Assembly: GCA_025930755.1 (NCBI GenBank)
Contig: JAICOJ010000012.1
Location: forward strand, 1-56,031
Length of the DNA stretch: 56,031 nt
Direction: 5' to 3'
Origin: Gemmatimonadaceae bacterium
GTDB taxonomy: Bacteria; Gemmatimonadota; Gemmatimonadetes; Gemmatimonadales; Gemmatimonadaceae
In this document: in pieces, positions 25,577 to 33,608 of the stretch
How positions within the stretch are numbered: the stretch's first letter is position 1
Layout of the letters: each line of letters begins with the position of its first letter
Notes under the pieces: model-generated
What the model was told of the DNA's origin: nothing
Seen by the model: the letters and a program-made list of their open reading frames with translations, nothing else
The model's database searches: none
Made by a program: the position numbers and the translations under genes

Positions 25577-26906
25577 CGCGTCCGCCGATGTCGCGATCGT
25601 CGGCGCGGGCGTCGCCGGCCTCGCCGCGATGCGCGTGCTCGAGGAGCGGGGCGTTCGCACCCGCGTCCTGGAGGCACGCGACCGCATCGGCGGACGCGTT
25701 CACACCGTCCGCGATGCGCGGCTCGCGCACCCCATCGAGCTCGGCGCGGAGTTCGTTCACGGGAGCGCTCCCGAGCTGCTCGAGATCGCTCGTGAGGCGC
25801 GCCTCGTCCTCTATGCCGTCGAAGGCGAGCGGTGGCGCTCTCGCCGCGGCCGACTCACGCGGCTCGACGACTTCTGGGAACAGCTTCAACGGGTCAGCGA
25901 GCATCTCGACGCGCGGGACGCCGACCGCTCGTTCGCAGAATTCCTCGGCGGTGCTCCAGGTGGCCGCGGCGCCGCGGAGGCTCGGACGCTGACCCGAGCC
26001 TTCATCGAAGGGTTTCACGCCGCCGATGCTCGACGGATCAGCACCAGGGCGCTGGCCGACGGCGGCATACCGAGCGATGAAGAGGAACAGCGGCAGCTTC
26101 GCATCGGCGACGGCTACGATCGGGTTCCGGAGTGGCTCGCTCGGGGGTTTGGCGACCGCATCTCCCTCCGGGCGGCCGTCGAGCGGATCGACTGGGAGGA
26201 GGGCGGCGTCCAGCTCACCGTTCGTGAACGTGACGAGCGGTCGCCTGCGCGCATCGCCGCGCGGGCCGCGATCATCACCGTCCCTCTCGGAGTTCTGCTG
26301 GCGCCGCCGGATGAGCCCGGGGCAATCGCGTTCTCACCGTCTCCCGCCATCTTCGATCGCATTCGCGACTGCCTCACGATGGGCAGCGTCACGCGCATCG
26401 CCTTCCTCTTTCGCGAGCGATGGTGGACCGATCGGCCGCGCCGCGACTCACTGGAGTCCATGAGCTTCCTGCACGGCGATTCAGGAGACGTTCAGGTCTG
26501 GTGGTCGCTGCACCCCGCCCAGGTGCCGGTCATGGTGGGATGGGCCGGGGGACCGCCGGCTTTGCGACTGGCGGGGCTGGATTCGGAGGAGATCGAGGAT
26601 CGCGCCGTCGCCGCGCTGGCGATGAACCTAGGCGTGCCCAGACGGCGAGTCTCTGCACAGGTGGAAGCATGCTGGACGCACGACTGGCAGAGCGATCCCT
26701 TCTCGCGCGGAGCGTATAGTTACGCCCTCGTCGGCGGCGCCGAATCGGGCCAGCGGCTCGCGCGTCCCATCAAGGGCACGCTGTGGTTCGCCGGTGAGGC
26801 CGCGGACCCGGAGGGGCGGAATGGCACCGTGCACGGCGCCATCGGCAGCGGACGCCGCGCCGCCCAGTCGGTCGTGCGCGCGCTCGAGCGCGCAGGGGCC
26901 CGCTAG
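25545..26906 (+). CDS. flavin monoamine oxidase family protein
   Basis: From the GTG at 25545 the product is 453 residues; an ATG at 25500 adds 15 more encoded by the palindrome. The FAD site reads [23 protein letters not shown] with the ADP-ribose-binding acidic end [14 protein letters not shown]. The C-terminal FAD motif is [21 protein letters not shown]. The central [10 protein letters not shown] and the substrate-domain aromatic cluster are as expected for monoamine or polyamine oxidases. It oxidises an amine and produces hydrogen peroxide. No signal peptide is visible. The N-terminal boundary is uncertain because the repeat arm intrudes on it. Confidence 0.88.
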   Translation: MITSTTSTPSAASADVAIVGAGVAGLAAMRVLEERGVRTRVLEARDRIGGRVHTVRDARLAHPIELGAEFVHGSAPELLEIAREARLVLYAVEGERWRSRRGRLTRLDDFWEQLQRVSEHLDARDADRSFAEFLGGAPGGRGAAEARTLTRAFIEGFHAADARRISTRALADGGIPSDEEEQRQLRIGDGYDRVPEWLARGFGDRISLRAAVERIDWEEGGVQLTVRERDERSPARIAARAAIITVPLGVLLAPPDEPGAIAFSPSPAIFDRIRDCLTMGSVTRIAFLFRERWWTDRPRRDSLESMSFLHGDSGDVQVWWSLHPAQVPVMVGWAGGPPALRLAGLDSEEIEDRAVAALAMNLGVPRRRVSAQVEACWTHDWQSDPFSRGAYSYALVGGAESGQRLARPIKGTLWFAGEAADPEGRNGTVHGAIGSGRRAAQSVVRALERAGAR

Positions 26907-26936
26907 CAGTCACGTGCGTCTGATTATCATCCAGCC

Positions 26937-27932
26937 ATGCGTTTTCCATCGATTCTGCTCATCCCCGCAGTGGCAGTCTTTTCCGGCGCCGCCGCGGCGC
27001 AGGACACGACTCGCGCGGCGCGTCCCGACAGCACCGCCGACACTGCGACCGGGGCCGCCACCACGTCGGCCACGGTCAAAAAGCCAGTCGCGACCCGGCC
27101 CCCGAAGCCGGCCCCAGTCTGGCCGGTCAGGGGCCCCATTCCGCTCCCGGGATCGATCCTCCCGCACTCGCGGATCGTCGCGTTCTACGGCAACCCGCTC
27201 TCGAAGCGAATGGGGATCCTCGGCGCCCTTCCGCCGGAACGCATGCTCGCCAAGCTCGACACGGTGGTCGCGGAGTGGCGTGCGGCGGATTCCCTCACCG
27301 TGGTGCAGCCGGCGCTGCACCTGATCGCCGTGGTCGCGCAGGCGGCCCCCGGCCGCGACGGGAAGTATCGCGCCCGTATGGCCGATACGCTGATCGATCG
27401 CGTGCTGAGCTGGGCGGAAACGCGGAACGCGATCGTCTTCCTCGATCTTCAGGTAGGAAAGAGCACCTTGCGGGACGAGCTCCCTCGCCTCGCGAAGTAC
27501 CTCTCGCTGCCGAACGTCCATCTCGGCATCGACCCCGAATTCTCGATGAAGCGCGGCGGACGCCCCGGCGAGCGCGTCGGCACGTACGACGCCACCGACA
27601 TCAACTACGCGACGTCATTCCTCGCGGATCTCGTGACGCAGCACAACCTGCCGCCGAAAGTGTTCGTCGTGCACCGGTTCACGCGGCCGATGGTCACCAA
27701 CACGAGCAAGATCACGCTCGACCCGCGCGTGCAGATCGTGATGCACATGGATGGATGGGGGTGGCCATCGTTGAAGAAGGAATCCTACCGGCGCTACATC
27801 TATCAGGAGCCGGTGCAGTTCACGGGATTCAAGCTCTTCTATCGCAACGATACGAAGGCCGGGCATCCGTTGATGACGCCGTCGGAGGTGCTCGAGCTCG
27901 AGCCCAAGCCGGTGTACATCCAGTATCAGTAA
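26937..27932 (+). CDS. exported protein of unknown function, TIM-barrel-like
   Basis: 331 residues with a signal peptide (ILLIPAVAVFSGAAAAQ) and a threonine/proline-rich linker to about residue 75. The globular part starts HSRIVAFYGNPLSKRMGILG. It contains barrel-like strand ends with charged residues (IVFLDLQVGKS, VHLGIDPEFSMKRG, KVFVVHRFTRPMV, VQIVMHMDGWG). The spacing of about 40 residues between these strand ends suggests an (alpha/beta) barrel resembling glycoside hydrolases, with the D and E of IDPEF as possible catalytic residues. I do not recognise a named family. The next gene follows closely. Confidence 0.7.
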   Translation: MRFPSILLIPAVAVFSGAAAAQDTTRAARPDSTADTATGAATTSATVKKPVATRPPKPAPVWPVRGPIPLPGSILPHSRIVAFYGNPLSKRMGILGALPPERMLAKLDTVVAEWRAADSLTVVQPALHLIAVVAQAAPGRDGKYRARMADTLIDRVLSWAETRNAIVFLDLQVGKSTLRDELPRLAKYLSLPNVHLGIDPEFSMKRGGRPGERVGTYDATDINYATSFLADLVTQHNLPPKVFVVHRFTRPMVTNTSKITLDPRVQIVMHMDGWGWPSLKKESYRRYIYQEPVQFTGFKLFYRNDTKAGHPLMTPSEVLELEPKPVYIQYQ

Positions 27933-27954
27933 CCGGGCGTCGTTGGAGCGACGA

Positions 27955-28449
27955 GTGCTCGTTCTGCTCCGCCACCTGTTCGCCATTCTGGTGCTTCCCG
28001 TCGTGATGGCCCTCGTCGTTCCGAGCTGGCTCCTGACGCGGTATGCCCCAGTCGACTCCCGGTGGGACCCAGGCTCGGCGCTCGCGTGGCCAATGCGAGG
28101 GCTCGGCGCGACCCTGCTGCTGGGCGGTTTCGTGCTCTTCGCGTGGTGCGTCGCACTGTTCGCGCGCGTGGGGCAGGGCACGCTCGCACCCTGGGATCCC
28201 ACGCAGCGCCTCGTCGCGGTCGGTCCTTACCGGTACGTTCGGAACCCGATGATCAGCGGTGTCGCGACCGTCCTGGCAGGATGGGCCGTGTTCACCGGAT
28301 CATGGGTGCTGGCGCTGTGGCTGGCGGTGTTCGTCGCCTTCAACTCGCTGTACTTCGTGCTGGTGGAAGAGCCGGGGCTCGAGCAGCGGTTCGGCGCGCC
28401 GTACCGTGAGTACAAGGCGCACGTCCCGCGGTGGATCCCTCGACGTTAG
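27955..28449 (+). CDS. isoprenylcysteine carboxyl methyltransferase-like membrane protein
   Basis: 164 residues from a GTG six bases after GGAG (27945-27948), preferred to the earlier TTG. Four to five membrane segments are present. The C-terminal half carries the family signature: GPYRYVRNPMISGVA, then FNSLYFVLVEEPGLEQRFG and YREYKAHVPRWIP, which bind S-adenosylmethionine in ICMT and related phospholipid methyltransferases. The bacterial substrate is unknown. Its TAG (28447-28449) is the reverse overlap of the TAA of the convergent kinase gene, both within CGTTAGGC. Confidence 0.8.
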   Translation: MLVLLRHLFAILVLPVVMALVVPSWLLTRYAPVDSRWDPGSALAWPMRGLGATLLLGGFVLFAWCVALFARVGQGTLAPWDPTQRLVAVGPYRYVRNPMISGVATVLAGWAVFTGSWVLALWLAVFVAFNSLYFVLVEEPGLEQRFGAPYREYKAHVPRWIPRR

Positions 28450-29873
28450 GCTGACAGCCGCGCCTTTGGCTCGATGGCGATCGGGAACCGGAGGCGAAAG
28501 CGAGCACCTCCTTCCTCCCGGTTCTCGGCGGTGACGGTGCCGCCATGCTCGGTGATGATCTCGCGCGCGATCCACAGCCCAAGCCCTGTGCCCTTGCCGA
28601 CGGGTTTCGTCGTGAAGAAACGATCGAACACGCGCTCCGCGACGCCGGGCGCGAACCCCGGCCCCGTATCCTCGACGCAGAGCCACACTTGCGTCGGATC
28701 GCCGCCGGTCGTTACGCGCACGACACGAGGCCCGCTGCGACCCTCCATCGCCTGCACCGCGTTGATCACGAGATTGAGCACGATCTGCTCGAGCCTGCTC
28801 GCGAATCCCCGGATCGTGGGCAATCCCTCGGGCAGCTCGGCCTGAATGGATACCCGCTGCTCGCGCAGCAGCGGCCGGAGCACCGCCAGCGCCTGCGTCG
28901 CCACTTGGGAGAGTGAGATGCCGTCGTCCCGCGCCTCGCGCGGGTGCGACACGCGCAGAAGATCGCGGACCACCGCCGCGGTCCGCCGGGACTCCTTGAT
29001 GATCCCATCGACGTCCTCGCGCTGCGATGCCGTGAGCGGCGTCGTCTTCAGCATTTCGGCGAGCATCGAGATGGAGGCCAGCGGGTTGTTCACCTCGTGC
29101 ACGACGGTCGCCGCGAGAGTGCCGACCGCGGCCAGCTTGTCCGCCTCCTGCAGCCGAACCGCGAGAGCGCGCTCCTCGGCGTCGCGCTGGACCTGGGCCG
29201 TCAGCCCGCGCCGAAGCGTTTGTGCCTGCCGCGCGGTGGCGTAAGTTGCGGCGCCGCCGGCAACGGCGAGAAAGAAGATCCGCGCGCCTTCATCGAACAG
29301 CGACGACCCGGCCATGATGGGCGTGTCGAGCGGATTGCCCATCAGGACCAGCTGCCCGGTCAACACGAGAAGGGCGACGAGAGCCCCGTACTGCCCGATT
29401 GCGAGCGCTGACACGCCAGCGGCGCGCCGCCACGAATTGGTGAGCGTTTGCGCGGCGATCACCACCGTGTACGCGAGAAACATCGGCGACTTCACCGCCA
29501 GCTCCGCTCGGCCGAATACGCCGTACCCGGCGAGCAGGAGGGTGAGCGCTGTCGTATCGACGATGGCGTTCAGTGTCGACAACCAGCGCGGCGCGTGACC
29601 GGTTCGGTGAAACATCACCTGCTGGCCCACCGTCCACAGCAGCATCGGGAGGAGAACCGCGACGTTGACGCGATTCAGCTCCGGCGTCAGCCGTGGGGAG
29701 TACAGCGCGCTGGCGAGCGTGAGCAGGACCAGAACCACCGCGCGCACGCCATTGAGCACTCGCTCGCTGCGCACTCGCTCCACATCGAGGAGCTGAGTGG
29801 TGACCTGCGCGATGAGTGACGCGGGGGTGTCGGCAGCGTGAGGCTGCGGCGCGGGTCCGGGCGGAGGGAGCAT
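28446..29873 (-). CDS. membrane histidine kinase with multi-span sensor region
   Basis: 475 residues with five or six membrane spans between about residues 43 and 215. A coiled linker (RDAEERALAVRLQEADKLAAVGTLA) follows, then HisKA (TVVHEVNNPLASISMLAE) and the ATPase (NLVINAVQAMEG, EDTGPGFAPG, GKGTGLGLWIAREIITEHGG). The NtrB-like catalytic domain suggests a sigma54 partner, but no regulator is adjacent. The membrane-embedded sensor resembles those reading membrane or quinone state; that is an inference. Confidence 0.88.
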   Translation of the reverse strand: MLPPPGPAPQPHAADTPASLIAQVTTQLLDVERVRSERVLNGVRAVVLVLLTLASALYSPRLTPELNRVNVAVLLPMLLWTVGQQVMFHRTGHAPRWLSTLNAIVDTTALTLLLAGYGVFGRAELAVKSPMFLAYTVVIAAQTLTNSWRRAAGVSALAIGQYGALVALLVLTGQLVLMGNPLDTPIMAGSSLFDEGARIFFLAVAGGAATYATARQAQTLRRGLTAQVQRDAEERALAVRLQEADKLAAVGTLAATVVHEVNNPLASISMLAEMLKTTPLTASQREDVDGIIKESRRTAAVVRDLLRVSHPREARDDGISLSQVATQALAVLRPLLREQRVSIQAELPEGLPTIRGFASRLEQIVLNLVINAVQAMEGRSGPRVVRVTTGGDPTQVWLCVEDTGPGFAPGVAERVFDRFFTTKPVGKGTGLGLWIAREIITEHGGTVTAENREEGGARFRLRFPIAIEPKARLSA

Positions 29874-29956
29874 CTCGACGGATGGACTGATGATTGCGAG
29901 CGAGCGTCACGCACCGCATTGCGATTCGCGGCGCCGCGGAGCATCGTCAGCACATC

Positions 29957-30169
29957 ATGCGAGGCCTGGCCACGGAGCGTTTGAAATGCGAGCGATGCAG
30001 CGCGCGACTCGGGCTGTCCGGAGGGACGGTCTGCTCCGGATGCCGCGAGCTGTTGTGCGGGCGACACTTTGGTCCGGGGACGGGGTCGCTGTGCGACGCA
30101 TGCCGTAACCCGCTTCGGCGCCGCCGAAGCCTGCTCCGCCCCTGGATCCGTACCCGCGGCGCCGGCTAG
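29957..30169 (+). CDS. small AN1/B-box-like zinc-finger protein
   Basis: 70 residues from an ATG at 29957; no strong ribosome site is seen. It lies in an otherwise empty 325-bp gap (29874-30198). The cysteine pattern is C11-x2-C14, C26-x2-C29, C34-x2-H37 and C46-x2-C49. It begins LKCERCSARLGLSGG, and the middle block is CRELLCGRHFG. The spacing C-x2-C-x11-C-x2-C-x4-C-x2-H is that of AN1-like zinc fingers. The C-terminal tail is arginine-rich (LRRRRSLLRPWIRTRG), which could bind nucleic acid. That so many ligands line up in a random GC-rich frame is unlikely, so it is probably a real gene. Confidence 0.55.
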   Translation: MRGLATERLKCERCSARLGLSGGTVCSGCRELLCGRHFGPGTGSLCDACRNPLRRRRSLLRPWIRTRGAG

Positions 30170-30198
30170 CGCTCCACGCCGCGGGTCCTCCCCACCGA

Positions 30199-30615
30199 TC
30201 AGCGCCTGGCCGGGCGGAGCACGTGGAGTGTGTCCTGTTGCCGGGGCTCCAGCAGATTCTTGATGCGCACGAGCAGCGCCATGTGCGCGCGCTTGATCTC
30301 GCGCTCGAGTCCCAGCACGCGATCCACCTGCGCCAGCGTCTGCACCTCATCCACCCTCGGGCCTTGCACGAGCTCCGTCAGCTTCTGCGCCTCGTCCTGC
30401 ATCTTCCACTGGAGATCGACGACCTTGAGCTGCAAGTCCCGAATCCCCTGCGTGATCGACGTGCGCTGCTCCGGCGTGAGGCGGAGCGCGTGCTGGTGTT
30501 GCATCACCAGCTCCGGTGGAAAGAGATGTCTCGCGAAGTCCGGCTCCGGTTCCTGCGCAGCCAATGGCGCCGCGATGAGCAGCAGAAGAATCGCGTATCG
30601 GCATGAATGCATCAT
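30199..30615 (-). CDS. Spy/CpxP-like periplasmic protein
   Basis: 138 residues. A signal peptide (RYAILLLLIAAPLAAQ) precedes an all-helical mature part with the LTPEQRTSI motif characteristic of LTxxQ periplasmic chaperone and metal-stress proteins, then a long heptad-rich region (LQWKMQDEAQKLTELV and on). It probably binds unfolded proteins or metals in the periplasm. Its ATG overlaps the stop of the putative anti-sigma gene (30612-30615), the last of a three-gene coupled operon with an ECF sigma factor. Confidence 0.75.
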   Translation of the reverse strand: MMHSCRYAILLLLIAAPLAAQEPEPDFARHLFPPELVMQHQHALRLTPEQRTSITQGIRDLQLKVVDLQWKMQDEAQKLTELVQGPRVDEVQTLAQVDRVLGLEREIKRAHMALLVRIKNLLEPRQQDTLHVLRPARR

Positions 30616-30995
30616 GAGGGAGTCCTTTGAGTACGTGTGGATTCCGACGCGGGCGAACGGCCCCGCAGGTCGCTCGGCGTCCAGTCGTCAGGCGATCCCA
30701 CCGCCGGCACCGAGCGCAGCAGCTCGCTTCCCGGCGTGATCAGGAGAAAGTCCGTGGGCGACTCCCAGCTCGCGACTCCGAGATCGACGAGCTGACGAGC
30801 CAGGTTCGGCGGAGTTCGATCCGGCCGACCGAGCACGAGCGCGATCAGGACGATGGCAGCCGCCACAGCGAGCCGCGCCGCCGGTCTCCAGCGTGGCACC
30901 ACCGTCGCAACCGGCGTCCGATACGACGGAACGCGAGCGCGATCTTCCCGTTTCAGTCGTGAGAACAGTTCCCGGAGCTCGCGATCGTCGGTCAT
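30612..30995 (-). CDS. single-span membrane protein, putative anti-sigma factor
   Basis: 127 residues with an N-terminal charged region (DRELRELFSRLKREDRARVP) that resembles the sigma-binding helix of anti-sigma factors, one membrane span near residue 45-60 (LAVAAAIVLIALVLG) and a short periplasmic part. It is coupled by four-base overlaps to the ECF sigma upstream and the Spy-like protein downstream, which is the expected place for its anti-sigma. No zinc-binding HxxxCxxC motif is present, so it is a non-ZAS type. The assignment rests mainly on context. Confidence 0.65.
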   Translation of the reverse strand: MTDDRELRELFSRLKREDRARVPSYRTPVATVVPRWRPAARLAVAAAIVLIALVLGRPDRTPPNLARQLVDLGVASWESPTDFLLITPGSELLRSVPAVGSPDDWTPSDLRGRSPASESTRTQRTPS

Positions 30996-31504
30996 CGATC
31001 GTCCTCCATCGTCAGCAGCTCGCGAAGGCGCTGCTTCCCGCGCTCGTAATGCGTGCGTGCCGCGCCGATCGAGATGCCAAGCACACCGGCGGCTTCACCG
31101 ATCGTCAGGTCCTGATAGAAGACCAGGTGCAGCAGCTGCCGTTGGCGTGCCGATAACGTCGCGAGTGCGCCGACGAGGCGTGCCGCGGATTCCGAGTGGC
31201 CGACGACCGCCGCCGGGTCGGGCGACGGGTCAGCGCGCTCGGTCAGCGATACAGATCGGAAGCGTCGCAACGCTCGCCATCGGCGATGCTCGGCGGCCGT
31301 TCGCCGTATGACCCCGAACAGCCAGGTCTTGAGGGCGGAGCGCGACGAAAAGACCGCACGCCCATCCAGCACTTTGAGATAGCTCGTCTGCAACACGTCC
31401 TCCGCCTCGGTACGATCTCGGCCGCAGCACGCCATCGCCCAGGCGAAGCAGTCGGCATGGTATCGCTCGAGCTCGGCTTCGACGTTTGCCCGCGCGATCT
31501 CCAA
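30992..31504 (-). CDS. RNA polymerase ECF sigma factor
   Basis: 170 residues from TTG, with GGAG eight bases upstream. Region 2 contains AEDVLQTSYLKVLDGRA and ALKTWLFGVIRRTAAEH; region 4 contains LSARQRQLLHLVFYQDLTIGEAAGVLGISIGAARTHYERGKQRL in two halves, the helix-turn-helix that reads the -35 element. It starts an operon with a putative anti-sigma and a Spy-like protein, so it likely answers envelope stress. Its own promoter would lie in 31505-31652 but I could not pick one with confidence. Confidence 0.9.
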   Translation of the reverse strand: MEIARANVEAELERYHADCFAWAMACCGRDRTEAEDVLQTSYLKVLDGRAVFSSRSALKTWLFGVIRRTAAEHRRWRALRRFRSVSLTERADPSPDPAAVVGHSESAARLVGALATLSARQRQLLHLVFYQDLTIGEAAGVLGISIGAARTHYERGKQRLRELLTMEDDR

Positions 31505-31652
31505 ATTCGTTTCTCCGGGAGCCGATGGCGTCCTGGGAATGTGTGCGCGGAGGTCCCGCCCTATATGACGGAGGGAATCCCGAAGCGCTATCTCTGGCGA
31601 GCGGGGCGCGCTCCGTTAATTATTCCCGGCAGCCCGAACCGGAGACGCCGAG

Positions 31653-31832
31653 ATGAAGCGCAAACACCGCCCAGTAATTCCGAAGTTCGGACGCACGCCG
31701 ACCGCAAAGCCAGATCGACCGCGACCGGACGGTGAGGTTCAGTCCCAGCCGGTGAAGCCGGTGGCGCCGGCGCGCGTGCAGGTCATCAAGCCGCACTCCA
31801 CCTCGATGAAGTCGGGACGCCGAGGCTCGTAG
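31653..31832 (+). CDS. short basic protein of 59 residues
   Basis: An ATG nine bases after GGAG opens a frame of 59 codons starting MKRKHRPVIPKFGRTPTAK and ending STSMKSGRRGS. It is highly basic (about fifteen K/R) and proline-rich without hydrophobic segments, like small nucleic-acid- or ribosome-binding proteins. It diverges from the ECF operon and ends four bases before a palindrome. The family is unknown to me. It could be chance, but the start site, the stop position next to a terminator-like element and the composition favour a real gene. Confidence 0.5.
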   Translation: MKRKHRPVIPKFGRTPTAKPDRPRPDGEVQSQPVKPVAPARVQVIKPHSTSMKSGRRGS

Positions 31833-31835
31833 GTT

Positions 31836-31930
31836 AGGGGTGCTCAGGGTACTCAGGGTGCTCGGGGTGCTCAGGTGCGATAGTCGGGTTCGCCAGGCAC
31901 CCTGAGGCCCCTGAGCCCCCTGAGCACCCT
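31836..31930. repeat. palindrome with GCTCAGGGT-word arms
   Basis: The left arm 31836-31875 (aggggtgctcagggtactca and on) pairs imperfectly with 31898-31930 (caccctgaggcccctgagcc and on). Units of about 9 bp (GCTCAGGGT, GCTCGGGGT) repeat in tandem. It ends three bases before the ATG of the DUF6624 gene. Confidence 0.7.
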
Positions 31931-31933
31931 TCC

Positions 31934-32515
31934 ATGGATTCCGCCCTTCGCGACGAGCTCCTTCGCATGGATGCGCGCGATCAGACGGTGCGCACGGAGC
32001 TCGCCGCCGACGGCTCACTCTTCAAGGGCTACCACCCGAAGATGGAGGCGGTGCATCGCGAGCACGCGGCGCGACTGCGCGAGATCATCCTCCACGTGGG
32101 ATGGCCGGGAGAGAAGCTCGTCGGAAAGGACGGGGCGCACGCAGCGTGGCGCATCGCACAGCACGCCATCGGCGAGCCGGCCTTCATGCGCGCGTGCCGC
32201 AAGTTGCTGGACGAAGCGTCCCGCCGTGGCGACGCGCCGCGCTGGCAGTTCGCGATGATGGATGACCGGATCAAGGCTTTCGAAGGCCTTCCGCAGCGCT
32301 ACGGCTCGCAGCTGCGCGACACGGTCAACGGGCTCGCCCCCTATCCGCTGGAGGATGTCGAGAAGGTCGAGCAGTGGCGCGCCGAAGTCGGCCTGCCTCG
32401 GCTCGGCGAGCTCCTCTCCGGGTTGCGGGAGGAGCCGCCGCCCACGGCCGACGAGATCGCCGAGCGCGATGCGGCCGAGCTCGAGTGGCGTCGCCGGGTG
32501 GGCTGGATCGGCTGA
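31934..32515 (+). CDS. DUF6624-like cytoplasmic protein
   Basis: 193 residues, mostly helical, without signal or membrane segment. Order of blocks: LRDELLRMDARDQTVR, a central HVGWPGEKLVGKDGAHAAWRIAQHA, ARWQFAMMDDRIKAFEGLPQRYGSQ (as APRWQ...) and PLEDVEKVEQWRAEVGLPRL. This order matches DUF6624 proteins, whose function is not known. The WPG motif and the following AWxIAQHA are the strongest signature. It is transcribed alone between a palindrome and the convergent SRPBCC gene. Confidence 0.7.
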   Translation: MDSALRDELLRMDARDQTVRTELAADGSLFKGYHPKMEAVHREHAARLREIILHVGWPGEKLVGKDGAHAAWRIAQHAIGEPAFMRACRKLLDEASRRGDAPRWQFAMMDDRIKAFEGLPQRYGSQLRDTVNGLAPYPLEDVEKVEQWRAEVGLPRLGELLSGLREEPPPTADEIAERDAAELEWRRRVGWIG

Positions 32516-32518
32516 CGC

Positions 32519-33073
32519 CTACCAGCCTTGCTTGTCGACGTGCTCGGTGGTCGTGCTCTTCGGCATCATGAACATGAAGGCGCCGTACATGGCGTACATG
32601 ATCTTCGTCCTGGTCGGCAGATCGCCCGTCTCGAGCTCGTGCTTGAGCAGTCCCAGGATCTCCCTCCAGCCCGCGGCGACCTTCTCCGGCGCCTTGTGCG
32701 CGGTCGTCCAGCCGGAGTGCGTGATGGTGACACGACAGCCGCCGGCCTCTTCCTGAAGCTCCCAGGTCACGAGCGTGAAGGGTGACACGCTCGTGGTGAA
32801 CATGTACGTGTGCGAGAACTTGCGCGGCGGCTCGACGGCGACCACCTCGCCGACGATGAACACCCGCTTCCTGTCGGGACTGTAGTAGCGAAGCCGGCTG
32901 CCCGGCTTGAGCTCGCTCTCGAGCACCGTGTTGTAGAGCGCGCGCTGGATCTTTCCCGTCTTCGTGATTTCGTCCCACACGCGCTGCACCGGGACGGCGA
33001 TGTGAATGGAAACGACGTGATCCGGCAGCGGAGTGGCAGGCGTCGCGGGCTTCGATCCGGTGGGACTGTTCAT
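32519..33073 (-). CDS. SRPBCC (Aha1/START-like) ligand-binding protein
   Basis: 184 residues. The domain starts VSIHIAVPVQRVWDEITKTG and contains LRYYSPDRKRVFIVGEVV and the C-terminal helix segment GWREILGLLKHELETGD, the usual three landmarks of the activator of Hsp90-type SRPBCC fold. It is overlapped at its ATG by the stop of an ArsR regulator (33070-33073). Regulator plus SRPBCC pairs are common and usually act as a self-regulated binding or detoxification unit. A longer frame upstream lies in the ArsR gene and is rejected. Confidence 0.85.
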   Translation of the reverse strand: MNSPTGSKPATPATPLPDHVVSIHIAVPVQRVWDEITKTGKIQRALYNTVLESELKPGSRLRYYSPDRKRVFIVGEVVAVEPPRKFSHTYMFTTSVSPFTLVTWELQEEAGGCRVTITHSGWTTAHKAPEKVAAGWREILGLLKHELETGDLPTRTKIMYAMYGAFMFMMPKSTTTEHVDKQGW

Positions 33074-33417
33074 GCGTGCTCCTTGCGGTCGTCGGTCTCG
33101 AGCTCGTCCCGCAGACTGACCAGCGCCTCGGTCCACGGTCTCGTGTATCGTGACACCCAGCGGTCGAAGACGTGCTGGATCGGAACCGGATTCAGGTAAT
33201 TGTACCGCTCACGCCCCTCCCGCCGTGGGATGACGAGCTCTGCAGTCTCGAGCACACGCAGATGTTGCATCACCGCGAACCGCGTGAGCCTCGGAAAGCG
33301 CTCGGCGATCGCTCCGGTCGTGAGCGGCCCTTCGCGCAGATGATCGAGGATCGCGCGGCGAATCGGGCTCGAGAGCGCTTTCCAGACTGGAGCGAGGGGA
33401 TCGGGGCGTCGGGGCAC
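33070..33417 (-). CDS. ArsR-family winged-helix repressor
   Basis: 115 residues from GTG. The core reads LSSPIRRAILDHLREGPLTTGAIAERF, then TRFAVMQHLRVLETAELVIPRREGRERYNYLNPVP, a typical winged helix-turn-helix with the recognition helix starting at TRFAVMQHL. No conserved cysteine metal site is visible, so it is not likely to be a classical arsenic or zinc sensor. It is co-translated with the SRPBCC protein. The AT-rich operator at 33541-33560 sits 124 bp upstream, in the gap before the divergent membrane gene. Confidence 0.88.
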   Translation of the reverse strand: MPRRPDPLAPVWKALSSPIRRAILDHLREGPLTTGAIAERFPRLTRFAVMQHLRVLETAELVIPRREGRERYNYLNPVPIQHVFDRWVSRYTRPWTEALVSLRDELETDDRKEHA

Positions 33418-33540
33418 GGGAGACGGCAGGGATGACGGAGCTCAGAACGATCTCGTGTGAGGTGGCGGCTCGCCTCCACCACGGATGAAGCGGATTCGCT
33501 CCCGGGCCGCGGAGGCGCCTCGGCGATGGAGTCCTTGCAT

Positions 33541-33560
33541 ATGTGATAATAATATCACAT
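33541..33560. promoter_or_regulatory. AT-rich palindromic operator, probably for the ArsR-like repressor
   Basis: ATGTGATA, four bases ATAA, TATCACAT forms a perfect 8-bp inverted repeat that stands out in GC-rich DNA. It is extended outward with GCAT on the left and AATGC on the right. It lies in the divergent region between the ArsR gene and the membrane protein gene at 33609. The size and symmetry suit a dimeric winged-helix repressor; a CRP-like site is a less likely alternative. Confidence 0.6.
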
Positions 33561-33608
33561 AATGCTCCCGTCAACGGGATCAGGACACACCACGCGCGGA
33601 GGTGCCTC

